From: Neoechinorhynchus agilis
Taxonomy: Eukaryota; Acanthocephala
Reading direction: 5' to 3'
Assembly: GCA_051530055.1 (NCBI GenBank)
Contig: CM121342.1
Span: 14,446,001-14,510,000, forward strand
DNA: 64,000 nucleotides
In this document: piece by piece, positions 32,863 to 45,009 of the stretch
Layout of the letters: every line of letters starts with the position of its first letter
Position numbering within the stretch: position 1 is the first letter of the stretch
Translations under genes and position numbers: made by a program
Notes under the pieces: model-generated
The model's input: the letters and a program-made list of their open reading frames with translations, nothing else
Told to the model about the DNA's origin: nothing
Databases searched by the model: none

Positions 32863-35522
32863 TCAATCGAAAAAATCAGGCACAAAATGAAGGAATAAAA
32901 CTAACTCAGAAAAATATTTGTTGTTTTTATCGTCCACATTAGTTGAAATATTTTTGCACTCTTCGACCTTGCGCTGCGCAGACACGAGCAAACTTGAATT
33001 CGAAACGTTGAACGTAAAGACGTACTGCGCGGCAACGCGAGATTTATAAATCCGATCATGCATTAGCATTTCAAGATCCGAGATGATTGATTCGAGATTT
33101 ACATCTGTATTTGTGTTTTTCGAATATTCGCATTGCCTGTCAACAGATGATAGTCCATCTTGAACCGGAATTAATTCCGACATTTCCTTGTTTTCATGTG
33201 TTATTAACTTATCACTTTGGCAATTACAAGAGATTTCTGCTGCCTGCGAACACTTATATTCACTACCCGCATTTAAATCCGTGTTCGGCGGAACCAAAGT
33301 TTCATCAATCTTGAGTCTGTATATCTCTGTGCTTAACTGACTTTTTAATGAATCTTTTGAAGAAATTTCATGGCAGTTTTGGTCAATAAGTTCGCCATTC
33401 GCATCCAAATGGAAATCATCGTCATTGTACATATTCGTATGCTCAATCGACTCACTTATGTCATCCGATGTATCAATCACATCGTCGAATGCCGTGGTAT
33501 CAACATCTAAATATGAGCTATCGTCCTCCATCATCTCGGATGTTGTCTTCTCAGACTCAGAAATATTTGGAAGAGGTATCTGTACATCTCCATCGTCCTC
33601 ACTACTAATACTTTCTTTTCCATACGATTCCGATTCAGTCTCACTGAAAACGTCTTCACTTTCTTGGATAAAACTGCTCATGTCACTCTCGATTCCACTG
33701 CAGTTATCATCAGACGTTTGATGCTCAATAAAACTGCCATCTTCACTTAGCGATTTGCTATTGTTTTCATTCTGCTCCGAGACATTTTGAGTAAAGTCGT
33801 AGTCCTCTTTTTCCCGAATTCGTTTGGAGTAAACTGATTTAATCTGGTTGTAGATCGCATAGAACTATTAAGATTTCAGAATATGAATGATGCACTCGAT
33901 GAGCTAACCTTCTTTTTCTTACTCATTTTTCCTCCATTTTTTTGCATCAGTGAATAAGCATCAACGACTTGTTTTTTTAATTTTAACTTCGTAAATCTGA
34001 TTTGACCAGCCTGTCGATTTATAAAAAGAAAATAGTCTGACAATTGATTAAAGAAGAGGGAAAATATGCTTTGAAACCACAAGTAAAAAGCGTAAAGATG
34101 TAAAGTTTTTTCTCCTTAATTTCTTTAAACTTTTCTAGGTTTTACACAAACAATGACAAAAAACTTTATTGTTTGCATGGAATATACTTTCCTTTAGCTT
34201 CAAAGTACAACTTACCATGCAACCAAAGTCCAGAGTCGACATGCTTTCTCTGAGATCCTCCTCGTATGCAGTAATACAGAATATCATAGTGGTCTTGGTA
34301 TGACCCGTAAAAGTGTCATTGAGCCACTGCTGCATGTAGTCAGTCGTGTAACCCTTCGGAGGACCATGGGTCTTCACGCAGCTTAATAAGGATCTTCTTA
34401 AATTGTAAAGTCCGCAATTAATCGCGGAGGTCTCTGAAAAGATCGCGTAAATCATCAAGAGAATGAAGTTCGTGAACCTTTTATATAGTCAATAAGTTGA
34501 GAATTATCGCATTTTTCAGATCCAGCAAGATCAAGAAATGCTAATCTTGATTGGAATTTTGAAGCACTTGTAAAATCAAACAGAAATCTCTCGCCCTGAT
34601 CCTCATTCCTTTTACCTTAAAATATTGGGTACAATGGAAAGCAATATAAAATCGTTCTTACTTATATGGACACTAAACCAACAATGCGATCTACTAGAAA
34701 CTAAATTTTTTGAATTCGATCGAGTGCATCGCTTTTCCATTATTCGATTAAGATAATTTAGACAATCATTCACATTATTTATCTTTAATGCAGTGGTGTT
34801 AGTAGCAAACGGCATTTCAAAGTGATTGTGAATTTGAATCAATTTCTTTGGATTTCTGTCGTCCGCAAATAGATCCTTTAGCGAAGATCCGACTTGTTCC
34901 AGGCATGAAGCGTAAATTGATATCGACTTTTTTGATTGTTTCTAAAATTCTATTGGGTTTCTTTTGAGAAAAAGCAACAAAACCTTTAATAATTTAAGTA
35001 AATTCAAAATCGAAAGATATATTAGACCGCTCGGTTTTCGGCCAACTTGTCCTATCATCGTGTAGGTTTTTCCGGATCCCTATTGTAAGCATTATTAAAA
35101 TAAATTAGTAATAGATAATGGGAACTATACCGTTTGTCCGTAAGCTAAATACGTCATACTTCTACCATTTAAAAGTTCGTTTAAATTAGGCGCAACTTGG
35201 TCTTTGTATATTTTATCCTTTTTGTACAATGATATTTTTCCTAGCTTTTAAAACAAACCTGAAACGAGCCGATTGAATAAACCCAATCAAATCCCCAATA
35301 TTCATTTTCTTCTATCGAAATGGACTTTTTCCTTTCGTTGCAAAGAAAGCTCTTCGCGACTCGCCCCCTATTGGGTGTGTTTGACATGGTCGGCGGCCTT
35401 ATCTACACAAATAAGAATGAGAGTTCTTTTCATTTTAAAGGAAAAGCATCTCTAACTCTAGCGACTGTATTAATCTTCACTTTGATGCCGGTTTTTTTGC
35501 TTTGACCTATCAATCTACGCAT
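32863..35522 (-). CDS. Divergent kinesin motor protein with acidic tail
   Basis: Phase-consistent exons: 35522-35457 (start MRRLIGQSKK, ending INTVAR), 35402-35259 (IRPP, GFDWVYSIGSFQ), 35217-35131 (YLAYGQT), 35079-34984 (GSGKTYTMIGQ, completing the P-loop), 34941-34662 (SSRSHCWFSVHI, switch I), 34615-34478 (LAFLDLAGSEK, switch II), 34433-34216 (SAINCGLYNL, FTGHTKTTMIFCIT), two short basic neck exons, then about 33865-32863, a long Asp/Glu/Ser-rich tail (FSETESESYGKES, DEPH-type acidic runs). Introns are 42-58 bp. ATPase motifs are intact, but the YRDSKLT loop-12 microtubule motif is replaced by YTTDYMQQWL, so microtubule contact may be altered. The class could not be assigned; the switch II region slightly recalls kinesin-6. 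Tail end as read from the stop at 32863. Confidence 0.88.
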
Positions 35523-35961
35523 TAAAATTTTAGCATTCTGGTACAAATAATACCTATGCTTTCCAACGATCCAATGGGACTTCTAAGTATAAAATTCTCA
35601 TTCGACTGAAAGTACCTTAGAATAAGTATTTATGAAGGAACTTACGTTATAAAGCATGATATTCTCAAGTACGGAAAGTGGCTAATGGCATCATATTTGA
35701 AAAAGGAAATATTTATTTATAGTTTCCATAGCAATCCTTCACTAAAGATATTGTAAAACTGCATTCTTCCAATTGAACATTATTGTTTTGCACGAGGTTA
35801 TTGTTAACCGAGAATTTATCTAACGGAAATAAACAACCTATATAAATGACAAAATTTTGCTTAAAATGAGCAGTTACCGGTGACAACTTGAAAACTTCCA
35901 CAAACATATAGATAAGTTGTAAAGAAGTTGTTCATGGATATATGTTTTTTTGTGATTTAGA

Positions 35962-36175
35962 AGAATAGAGATTGACTTTAATGATTCCCAATATTTCGTC
36001 CGTCTCGTCGGACTTCTTCAGGTCTAAAAGGTAGATCACGGTGGTTTTATCCCGATTTTTAACCTATAATCCGCCTTATTTGGTACGGGTTACAGACTAA
36101 AACTAAGAATAAAGCCACCGTGGTCTATCCACGGACGACATATTGCGAATAACAAATCAATCTCTATTTTTCTTA
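35962..36175. repeat. Foldback element with hammerhead-like core in one arm
   Basis: AATAGAGATTGA at 35964 and its complement near 36170 bound imperfect inverted arms that also share CCACGGTGG-type inner blocks. The minus-strand arm (35990-36025) has CTGAAGA, stem GTCCG/CGGAC around ACGAGA, GAAATATTG, an ideal core and stem II. The opposite arm keeps only CGTCCGT. Confidence 0.7.
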
Positions 36176-36497
36176 TCAAAGAATATAGATAATTTCAGTT
36201 CTACCGACTAATGGGGCATATATGACATTTAAGAGCGCAAAAGATAAATGAACGCAAATGCATTGATATATGCCGCTTGCTGACATTTGTACGTGAGTGT
36301 CCCATAAATCTCATTCCAACCTACAAGAGAGAAAAAGCTTCATAAAAGCTGTCTTTTCCCTGTGTGACAAGGCGAAGGTGCTTATTATGTTTCCCAAATC
36401 CGCAGGATATAGCGAGTAAGTCGGTAGCCAGTGCATAATCAGTACATGATACAAAAGGAGTTGCTCTTTAGTGCCGTGAGTATTGACAATCCGGAAA

Positions 36498-37205
36498 ATG
36501 CATTCTCACATTGCTATCTTTTTAGTCGCCGTGATCGTTACTGCTGATTGTATAAGCGAAATTAAGTTCCGTAGATGGACTCGAAACGTAAATGAAGAAA
36601 GTTTGCAAGACAGCAGCTCGGTGGATGCTCATCTCTTGAGGAATAAACGAAAAGATGACCAATCGAATGAAAACGCATCTTTGAGTGATGTATCTCAGTC
36701 GCATGAACTCACATCCCAGCCACAGAAAGCTGCCCATGATTTAAATGAATTGGCTACGGACGGGTCACCAATGATAGTGTTTGAGAAAACCGGCGGTGGC
36801 GTTTTGAGAATGCCGTCGAAGGTCACAAGTGAGTCAGCTTCAGGCAAGATTAATCCTCTTCTGGAGAATTTGTTTGAAGAAACATCAACTGAAGAAATGA
36901 GTGATACACAGGTTGAGAAAGGCACATATTTATTACTTGAGTTGCTTTTTGATGTCGTTCGATATATGCGAACAGTTCGTTTGATGGAAATTGCTTTGAT
37001 GAACAAGTACAAAGAGACACTTAATGTTACTGAAGAGGACACTGGTGATATAGTTGAGTTTCTAACGAGTGCAATTATTCCAAGTCCACTCATTATTGAA
37101 GAAATCGATTTAACAACAAACGACACAGAAAGCGTGAAGACCGATTTCGCTCCAACAGTTGAAAGTGAAAGTCCCAGTGATGCATTTATTACTACTAAAG
37201 CCTGA
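36498..37205 (+). CDS. Predicted secreted protein, unknown
   Basis: The ATG at 36498 starts a 235-residue product with a classic signal peptide (MHSHIAIFLVAVIVTADC). A dibasic RNKRKDD site near residue 45 suggests a propeptide cut. The mature part is acidic and serine/threonine-rich, with sequons NAS, NVT and NDT for N-glycosylation, and one amphipathic hydrophobic helix (YLLLELLFDVVRYMRTVRLM) near residues 150-170. It is a single exon with no recognised domain. The reading frame is also open five codons upstream, but without an ATG. Confidence 0.65.
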   Translation: MHSHIAIFLVAVIVTADCISEIKFRRWTRNVNEESLQDSSSVDAHLLRNKRKDDQSNENASLSDVSQSHELTSQPQKAAHDLNELATDGSPMIVFEKTGGGVLRMPSKVTSESASGKINPLLENLFEETSTEEMSDTQVEKGTYLLLELLFDVVRYMRTVRLMEIALMNKYKETLNVTEEDTGDIVEFLTSAIIPSPLIIEEIDLTTNDTESVKTDFAPTVESESPSDAFITTKA

Positions 37206-37209
37206 AGGC

Positions 37210-38280
37210 CGTTACGTGGGAATTTCTTCGGTTTGGTGAAACATTTATTTAATAATCTATGTAACGCTTTACCTTCAACTATCATTTAAATGCACATCCG
37301 AATCGCCAGTTTTATTGTGAAACAACAAGATCTGCTTGATTGCATACTAGAGCTATAAAATGTTTCATATTCTGTTGCAATAATTTTATAGTGGTTTCAA
37401 CGAGGTAAGCATAAAGGGTGTTGTTAAAAACGACGTTATGTCAGTAGGAAAATGACTAGGTTCAAATTCGTGGAATTTCGGAAAGTTACACGATAAAAAT
37501 AGCGGAAATTAGCCGCAAATTTTAAGTTTCATAGCTAGCTGTAGTTTTCCAAAAAAGTGATTCCATAGGGAATCAGGTAAAGCTATAATGAAAAAAAGAA
37601 TTTTTAGCTTAAATATATGCTAAAACTTTCTCGATGAACGTTTATCATTGAACAATTAATTTCCATTCAAATTTTAGTCGTTTACGTATTCGAAGATGAA
37701 ATAATTTCGGAATGCTTATAGAATATTTTAGGTTGCGCAAAAAATCTACCGATTAGCAATTAACGACTAATGTTACCGAAACACACTTGAAAACTTGAGT
37801 AACGAACTCGAAACACCTGTCCAAACGAATACTTGAGTACAAAAACCTTGGTCAAACCCTCGGTTTGAGAAAAAAGCCCGAAACCTCCGTGGTTATTGTG
37901 CCGATTCTAAAGAACGAGCACGCCTTCAAGCTGCTGCAGCCATGGTTTTCCTAAAGTTTTAACAATCCCTTTGATTGGTACTAAAATTGATGACAACTCT
38001 GATCTCGCATCAACACTACACTTATTCGTGGCTTACTCAATCCTTGCAAAATGCAAGTTCGTTATCGAAGCAGACAAAACAGTAACCCACCGGTTAGACT
38101 GCCCACAGTGGTTCCCAAAGTGGCCCTTGCCGAGCTTGCGGTACCTGATGTCATCAGGAGGCCGTGGAAAATTCAAATTGATTTGGTCGATCCTTGAACG
38201 GTTTAATATCAAAGAAGAAAGTTGCGATTAGTATTTATTATTTACAATTAAAATTAAATAAATTTGTAGGTAAAGGAGAT
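37210..38280. other. Intergenic, no gene recognised
   Basis: A short open frame at 37971-38231 (KCKFVIEADKTVTHRLDCPQ) has globular composition but no recognisable homology and no splice context. Confidence 0.3.
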
Positions 38281-38289
38281 TGCTGCAAT

Positions 38290-40290
38290 GGAATGCAGGT
38301 TGGCGACAAGGAATTCCCAGACTTCATGGAGATATTTTGGTAGCGACATTGTCTCATTCAGGAAACCAAAGTCATTTTCTGCTATCATCATCTCACTTTT
38401 TAACTGTATAAGTTTGCCTGATGACTTTGTCGTCTTCATCACTTCAATTTTTTACATGGAACCTTTTACTCAAACTATTCTCAAAATACGTCCGTTCTGA
38501 TTTATCTTATTCAATCTTTTCTGTCTTATTTGAGGGTAAGAAGTTTTTGCCGTTAATATTTACATCCGTCCTACTAAAATTCATCTCGAGCATGTCAAGG
38601 ACATTTAAAAAAATATTTTAACATCCAACGTGGATATCTTGTTTGGTGACTTCAACGATACCTCCCATAAATGGTAAAATGCGATCATCTTAGCCGGAGA
38701 TTCGCATAACATCCTCTACATTCACAGTCGAGTCTTCCACTTCCACGTACCTTGATTACTGCTTGTGGAAGAGAGCATGTTTTTCTCAAACCAATGGCAA
38801 TATCTCAATCGGCACTTTTTAGATTATCAAGGCACGAAATTTAAATTGCTAGCCCTTAACATCAAGCTGTTTTAATTTAGCATTCCAACCTTTTTTGTCG
38901 TTGTCACCGATTTGTTCTTCTTAGTGAGATTAACTTCCTGGCTGAAAACATTGTCTCCTTTCTCACGACCACTAGTCGTATGGTACATAACCAAGATAAA
39001 CCTAAAACTAATGTCGTTTTACGGTAGGAAACTATGCAGCTCGCTCTAAATGTTAAAAGCCCCTGGACGAATTTTGGTCCTTTTTCTATTGACCTTGCCA
39101 TGCTAGGCTCCAAATCAATCAAGAGCGATTGAAAATATCGTTCTTAAGGCCATATTTTCCGACATTAACAACTTGTCACAGGTCCATGGATTAAGAATTC
39201 TGTAATTAATACTATTTTGGACTCGCTCATTTGATTAGCGGCTGACATTGCCACCCATTGGACATCCAAGAATCTTTCCTCTCGCAACGGTTCGTCTTTA
39301 CCTTCCAAAGCAACAAATGCCCTCAACAAATCTATTGTTCTGGAACTATCCCAACGAATGGTTTCTGCTTCCTTTGAAGATTAGGCTGAAATGAATGTGG
39401 CTAAGGGAATCTTCTTTCTAGTGTAAGGCAAACTTAGAGTGGTTTCTTCAGCAAACCAAATCAGGCCTATTTCTATACAAAATTCTAGAGCACTCGACAG
39501 ATTTATTTTAGGCTTTGCGTTGGAGCATGATTTCATCGACCGACGCTTTTATGGCTTCATTTATAAGAAATCTGTGCATACCGCAATAAAAGATATTATC
39601 CACAATTTTACCTACGAAACAGGATCGATGACCATTTTAATTACTTTTGACATATCGCTAAAGCATTTGAAAACGTCGATCTTGACTTCATAGTAAATAT
39701 TTTAAGATTTTTTAATTTCCCAACAAACATCATCGCCCGTTTTAAATAACACTTCTAAGTCCAAGCACTATTATTTCCAGAACGATCCACAAAAATAGGC
39801 TTTTTATCCAATCGAGGGTGTCCCGTTTTGGCATCGCAATGCATTGTGCAAAACTGTCGAATTTGTTACTCGTTAGCCATCTATGCCGATGATCTAATCG
39901 TAGTGCTCAAAAAGGCCAATTACATTGCTGTTATCTCTACCCTGTCCTCACTTTTTACCGTTCTAAACCAAACTATGAGTCAAATGGATCTTGCCATCAA
40001 TTGCAAACAAGACTAAGTTTATTCTTAAATCCAGATTATAGGTAAATGAAAAGTGAGAGAGTTTTTGCTCAATTTTACAATCAACCGAACCTCCCAACTT
40101 TCAAGAAATTTGACATTTTAGGTTATACTTTTACCACGAACCTCAGCCTAAAAGACGATCTCTATAAATTTACGAAATTGCTGAAAATCGCTCGTTTTAA
40201 AGCTAAGCGTGCATTTAAGATCGGTGGAAATCTGATAGCCATTAAAATTGTCGGGGGTTCTTGAGCAATATCCAGCCTGGTCTTCTACTC
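38290..40290 (+). mobile_element. Decayed LINE (endonuclease plus RT)
   Basis: In broken frames: DILFGDFNDTSH near 38635 (endonuclease GDFN motif), RPISIQNSRALDRFI near 39465 with SVHTAIKDIIHNF and ITFDIS (RT motif A region), YADDLIVVLKKAN near 39890 (catalytic YADD), and KKFDILGYTFT near 40110 (LG block). Many stops and shifts; an old copy of an APE-type LINE. Confidence 0.75.
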
Positions 40291-40480
40291 TGGTGGCCGA
40301 CCCACGCAGCATCCTCCACGCCCTATCCAGCCTCCTTTATGAGTGGGCCAAACTCTCTTCGTGAGCCGATGAAGCTTTGAAATGGATAGATGTGTGATAT
40401 GCATGATATCGTTTTCTGGATCCATTGATATCTTTTATTGATCAGTAATCAGGCACATATCTTTTCTTCGAATAAATCTA

Positions 40481-41210
40481 TTGTTATTGCAAGTAGAGAT
40501 GTTTAGGTCCTGGGTAAAATATAAGCATCTCTCTTATTGTTGGAATTCCTGGAAAACAAAGACAATGCCTTGCAAAAACAATTTAATTAGCTCAAAAAGT
40601 GGCATAGTCTATATGACTGAATTATTCGCCAAATTTAACGAAACTAATTTGAAACTCAAAAGTGATAAATTAAATTTAATCAAAATTAAAAGCGTAGTTT
40701 CTGCGTTTGTAGCAAAACTTTTCCTGTACAAACAAAACTCAGGAAGAGAATTTTCTCAGTTTCCAAATGCTTTGAAATTGCAAAATAGAGATGAAGATTT
40801 AATTGCTTACTGTCAACAATTAAAGGCTCTTCATGCATATCTGAACGAAAGATTTGAATACATTCTTCAATTGGATATTCTCAACTGGGCGTTGAACCCT
40901 TTTGCATGTGGACAAACTCAGATCCCAAATACAGATGAATCCATACTCATCCAAGAGCTGCTTATTAAAATATCCACAAATGAGGGACTGAAACCAGTGT
41001 TTGAACAGGGACACCAGAGATTATGGTTACAAAAACCAATACCAATTAAATATCTTGCATTATAGGGGATTTTACAGAAGTTATTAATTGCTTTACCGTT
41101 TTCCTATTTTGGTAGAACGTTGATTAAGTGCTGTTATGAACCTTGTCACGAACAAAAGAAACCGACTAGATATTGGTGCTCGTAGGGATTTAGGGTTGCT
41201 GCTGACAGGT
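40481..41210 (+). mobile_element. hAT (Buster/ZBED5-like) transposase relic
   Basis: One open frame to 41065 reads VYMTELFAKFNETNLKLKSD, GREFSQFPNAL, YCQQLKALHAYLNERFEYIL and ELLIKISTNEGLKPVFEQG, the C-terminal half of hAT transposases of the ZBED5/FAM200/GTF2IRD2 group. After an interruption, ALPFSYFGR and KRNRLDIGARRDLGLLLTGI (about 41150-41208) give the dimerisation end. The N-terminal BED finger and catalytic part are absent. The 194-codon open frame is unusually long for a fossil, so domestication cannot be excluded. Confidence 0.75.
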
Positions 41211-42180
41211 ATTTAAAATACTCACAACATCCCATCAATATCATCAAAGTCATTAAATTTGTATTTTGTTTTAAACGAAAGTTTCAATTTATACATTAAG
41301 TGAGGTTTTCACCTGGGTGTACGTAGGCAAGTTTTGATTATAAAAACAGTCGCAACGGCACGCATTCCATCTCCTCTCGAGCCGGATCGGTTTGAGCAGA
41401 GCTGACTTAAAAGACCGGATTGCATATCAAAAGTTCCGTGGCAAGAGGCAGTCTCCTCGGGAATTCACCTGCCCGAAGACAATTGCTAAGATAAAATTGT
41501 TTCCCTTGCAGTTTTCAGGAGACGTGGCCATACAAATGCCTCGATCCGTCGCTCTATATTTTCCAACCCCCCCCCTCTCACTGTTGAGACAATTCGTGGC
41601 GTCGTAACAAAATGCACCGCAGAATTTTTAACCTTGCAAAATGATTGGTCGCAACAACAACGAAGGATAAAGATGTTTCTTCGTTCCTTTCGCAACACTG
41701 AGCGCTTGGATATTAAAAAACTTTATCAGAAAGCAAAAATTTTAATTAAGAAATCCTTTCTGCTTGTTGAGATTAGTTCAAATATTGACTTGAAAAATTA
41801 TATGAAACAGGGAACAAAAATTGCAAGTATTAATCTTTAAAGCCGTAAAGAATTAAATGTCTACTTATCATCGATGCCATTTACATCGACTTAATTATCT
41901 CTGCGAGTGATCTCGGTTCCCACATAAGCATTTCTCGCTTTAGGAAATCGGATACGTCCTAGCGGCATTAGGACTAACGCATTGGTCGAACCGCATTAAG
42001 TTATTAAATGGCATCACCAGTCGTTATATACACGCATGTAAATGTATTGCCAACCTTTATGCCAACTCGCTTCTCAGTCGAAACCTATTCTATAGATTGA
42101 GACTACTTGTGTGACTCAAGATTGTGCTTTGCCAGGATCGATTATTTAAGATCATTGTGCAGAGAGGTTTTTAGACATAA
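41211..42180. other. Intergenic, upstream of chimaerin
   Basis: No gene recognised. Short open frames at 41392-41607 and 41634-41840 show no known domain. Confidence 0.4.
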
Positions 42181-44693
42181 ATGTCCAAAGGTAGTCGGAA
42201 TTCAGACAATATTCAATGGAACTCTTACCGTGAGTAGAACATATTTGAAGGTTTGATTCGTCTAATCTGTATTTTAATTTCCTTATTTTTAGTTTTGCAG
42301 CTCCAACAAAGTGCACCTCAGCCAGTGCCAGTGCTCCGAAAAACCGATCATCGTCTTCCTAAAGGATCGTTCTGTCATGCGCTTCCTTATGGCAACGAAT
42401 ATCATGGCACTATAAGTCGAAATGAGGCTGAAAATATTCTTAAAGACAGGCCCGATGGAGCATATTTGGTTCGGCAATCGTGCAATCCGCCGGGTTCATT
42501 CACCTTGGCAATTAGGTTTGAACCGTTTGTTCCCACAGATATCTCGGTTTTAATTTTTCTCAAAAGATTTAATGGCGAAACAAAGAATTATAAGCTGTTC
42601 TTTGACGAAGTAGAAAAAAAGCACTATGTTGGTGAAAAGCGATTTGATGACCTATGCAAAGACAGTCATTCTCTTATTGGGTTGAGGAAATAGTCCGGGT
42701 CAGAATGCCTGTCTTATACGAGACTTGGTTCACGACGGCCTAATAACATTTTATGTAGAATTAAAGGCTTCAAGTTATATTGCTAGAATGTGCAATGATG
42801 CTATTTATGAACGATGCCCTTACGTAGCATATAAGACATCGATGGCAGCCGCTGCAGCCGTCGCCAATCACCCACGAGCAGTTGATCACATAGAAGGCAA
42901 ACTCACTAGCACTGAATCGCAAACTAAAAATGGGATTCTTGATCGTCTTAGTATAATCCAATCCGAAAAAGCTCATAATTTTAGAGTAAGTCGTGTCTTT
43001 CTTCGAAGCGACAAATTTTTCCGATCGTTAATAGATGTATACGTTCAAGGGTTTACAGTGGTGCGATTATTGTGCGAACTTCTTATGGGGACTGGTTAAT
43101 CAAGGAGTTAAATGCTTCGGTAAGCATTTGAGTATTTCTTTACTCTAAAGCGACGAACAACGGGTTTTTTTAATTAGATCTTCTTATTTTTGAAATCGTC
43201 ATTAATAAGACGTTTTAAAAGTTGAGCGATGAAAATATTTTATTTTTTAGCTCAATAAGTTTTTCTTTGAGATGTTTGCGCTTTATTTTCATAAAACTTT
43301 TAACTGTTTGCACACTTATAAGAAATTGATTTCTTGATTAAATAACCTAAAATGTTCAATGTATTCAATTTGTTCGTAGAATGCTAACGATTGCGTTTTA
43401 AACCGAACCCAGGATTAATGTTTAATAAGCAATTGTAATAATTTTGCTGTCATTCTTATCGACCGTCCCTTAGATTGTGGATTTCAAGCTCATCGCAAAT
43501 GCTCTGAGCTCATCCCATCCGATTGCATTCCTCAATTGAAGTACATAAAGAATATTTTCGGTACTGACCTGACAACGCTTGTGAAAGCTCACGCATGTCA
43601 TGGAATGATCATTCCTATCGTTATCGAGAAATGTATCAACGAACTCGAGAGGCGTGAAGGTGGTATTAGACTTGGTGTCAACCGAAAATTACCTTCCCAT
43701 TTACTTGTAGCCCATATAAGAGTTCCAGGAATTTACAGGATGTCTCCATACAGCGGTTCAGTCCAGCAATTGCAAATAGCCTTTGAAACCGGTAATTGTG
43801 TATATCTTTCAAATATTTGTCTTATTAATTAGCTTAAAACGTTTTAGATGGATCACGTATCGATTTAAGCAATGTTCATGACAGCCATGCTATCGCCGCT
43901 ACGGTTAAACTTTACCTCAAGATGCTACCGGTGCCGCTGATCACTTTCAATGTTCATAGCATTCTGCTCAGCAGTAAATGTAAGATAGATTTTTTAGCCG
44001 ATGCTCAGCTGGATTTGTTAATAATAGACGCGATTTCGTTTTGGCATAGGTCGCACGTTTCTCTAATTATTTAGCACGATGAAACTTCTTACAATTATGT
44101 ACTTTGTGAATATTTAGTAAATTTTTGGACTTGCTTTAGACCATCAATCATCTTAATCTTGCGAAATAATGCCAATGCAATTCTGTTGAATGTCATTCTT
44201 TTAAAGTTTTTCTTACATGGTATATCCTACATGCATAAGACTCATAATTCGCACTCTCCAGTATGAATAATAAACGCTGTTATTCTTTTTTGATCAAACA
44301 AATAAGCATTGTGGGAAATGCACATTTGTATTATTAAGATCTTTTTGATGATCCCCCTTGTTCAATTTTTTGTAGCAATCAACGAGCAGACGGTCCTGCA
44401 AGCCACAATGAGCTTGCCTCCAGCTCACCGGCATACTCTTTCCTTTTTGTTGAGGCATCTTAAAAAGTGAGTAGAACTCGTTTGCTGTTCTTTGCATGTA
44501 AATTCTCGTTTGAAGAATTCACCAATACAGACAATACAACAAAATGAGCTGTAAAGAATTGGCTGTGGTCTTCGCACCAACACTCATGAGACTGCCTGAT
44601 CCCGATCCTGTAGTTGCGTTGCGGAATGCCGATTGCGAGCGCAAGATCGTCGAAATATTAATTGTTTCAAAGAATCTATTTTTTACAACGTAA
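42181..44693 (+). CDS. CHN: Chimaerin: SH2, C1 and RhoGAP Rac-GTPase activator
   Basis: Nine exons join in phase: 42181-42229, 42293-42664, 42723-42985, 43035-43119, 43474-43659, 43723-43791, 43848-43979, 44376-44466, 44516-44693. Exon 1 ends WNSYL and joins QLQQSAPQP, the chimaerin WKSYLYQLQQEAP block. SH2: EYHGTISRNEAENIL, GAYLVRQS, VGEKRF. C1: HNFRMYTFKGLQWCDYCANF, NQGVKC, DCGFQAHRKCSELIPSDC, with all zinc ligands. RhoGAP: TDLTTLVKAH, the arginine-finger region (VPGIYRMS in place of GLYRVSG), VKLYLKMLPVPLITF, LPPAHRHTLSFLLRHL and ELAVVFAPTLMR. Most introns are 49-63 bp. Known role: diacylglycerol-responsive inactivation of Rac at membranes. The exon 2-3 junction is the least certain. Confidence 0.93.
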
Positions 44694-45009
44694 ATCTAAT
44701 GCTTTGAATTATGATCTTCAATAAAATAATCAATGTGTAATGCGTGATAATGTTTACAAATTACCCATCAGTTAATTTTATGCCCTTAACGCGAGTAGAA
44801 TGTATTGTTAGTTCGTTTAAATCCGTGAATTGCGGCTTTAAAAGTCACGATCGGTTCTTGCTACGTTATGAAGGATAAAACTGAAATTAATTTGAGTCAA
44901 CATTTTTATGTACATAATTGTACATAAGGCTGAGTGAAATATACATTTGAAGATACAACTGCCAGTACCCTAGACTCTTCCACTAAAACTATACGTTTGC
45001 TGTATACTT
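44694..45009. other. Intergenic, 3' flank of chimaerin
   Basis: Contains AATAAA at about 44720, a plausible polyadenylation signal about 28 bp after the stop. No gene. Confidence 0.4.

Noticed and set aside
35870-35885. GTTACCGGTGACAAC as an X-box for the kinesin gene
   Set aside because: It needs a 3-bp spacer and lies about 350 bp from the start codon, farther than typical. Too weak to call.
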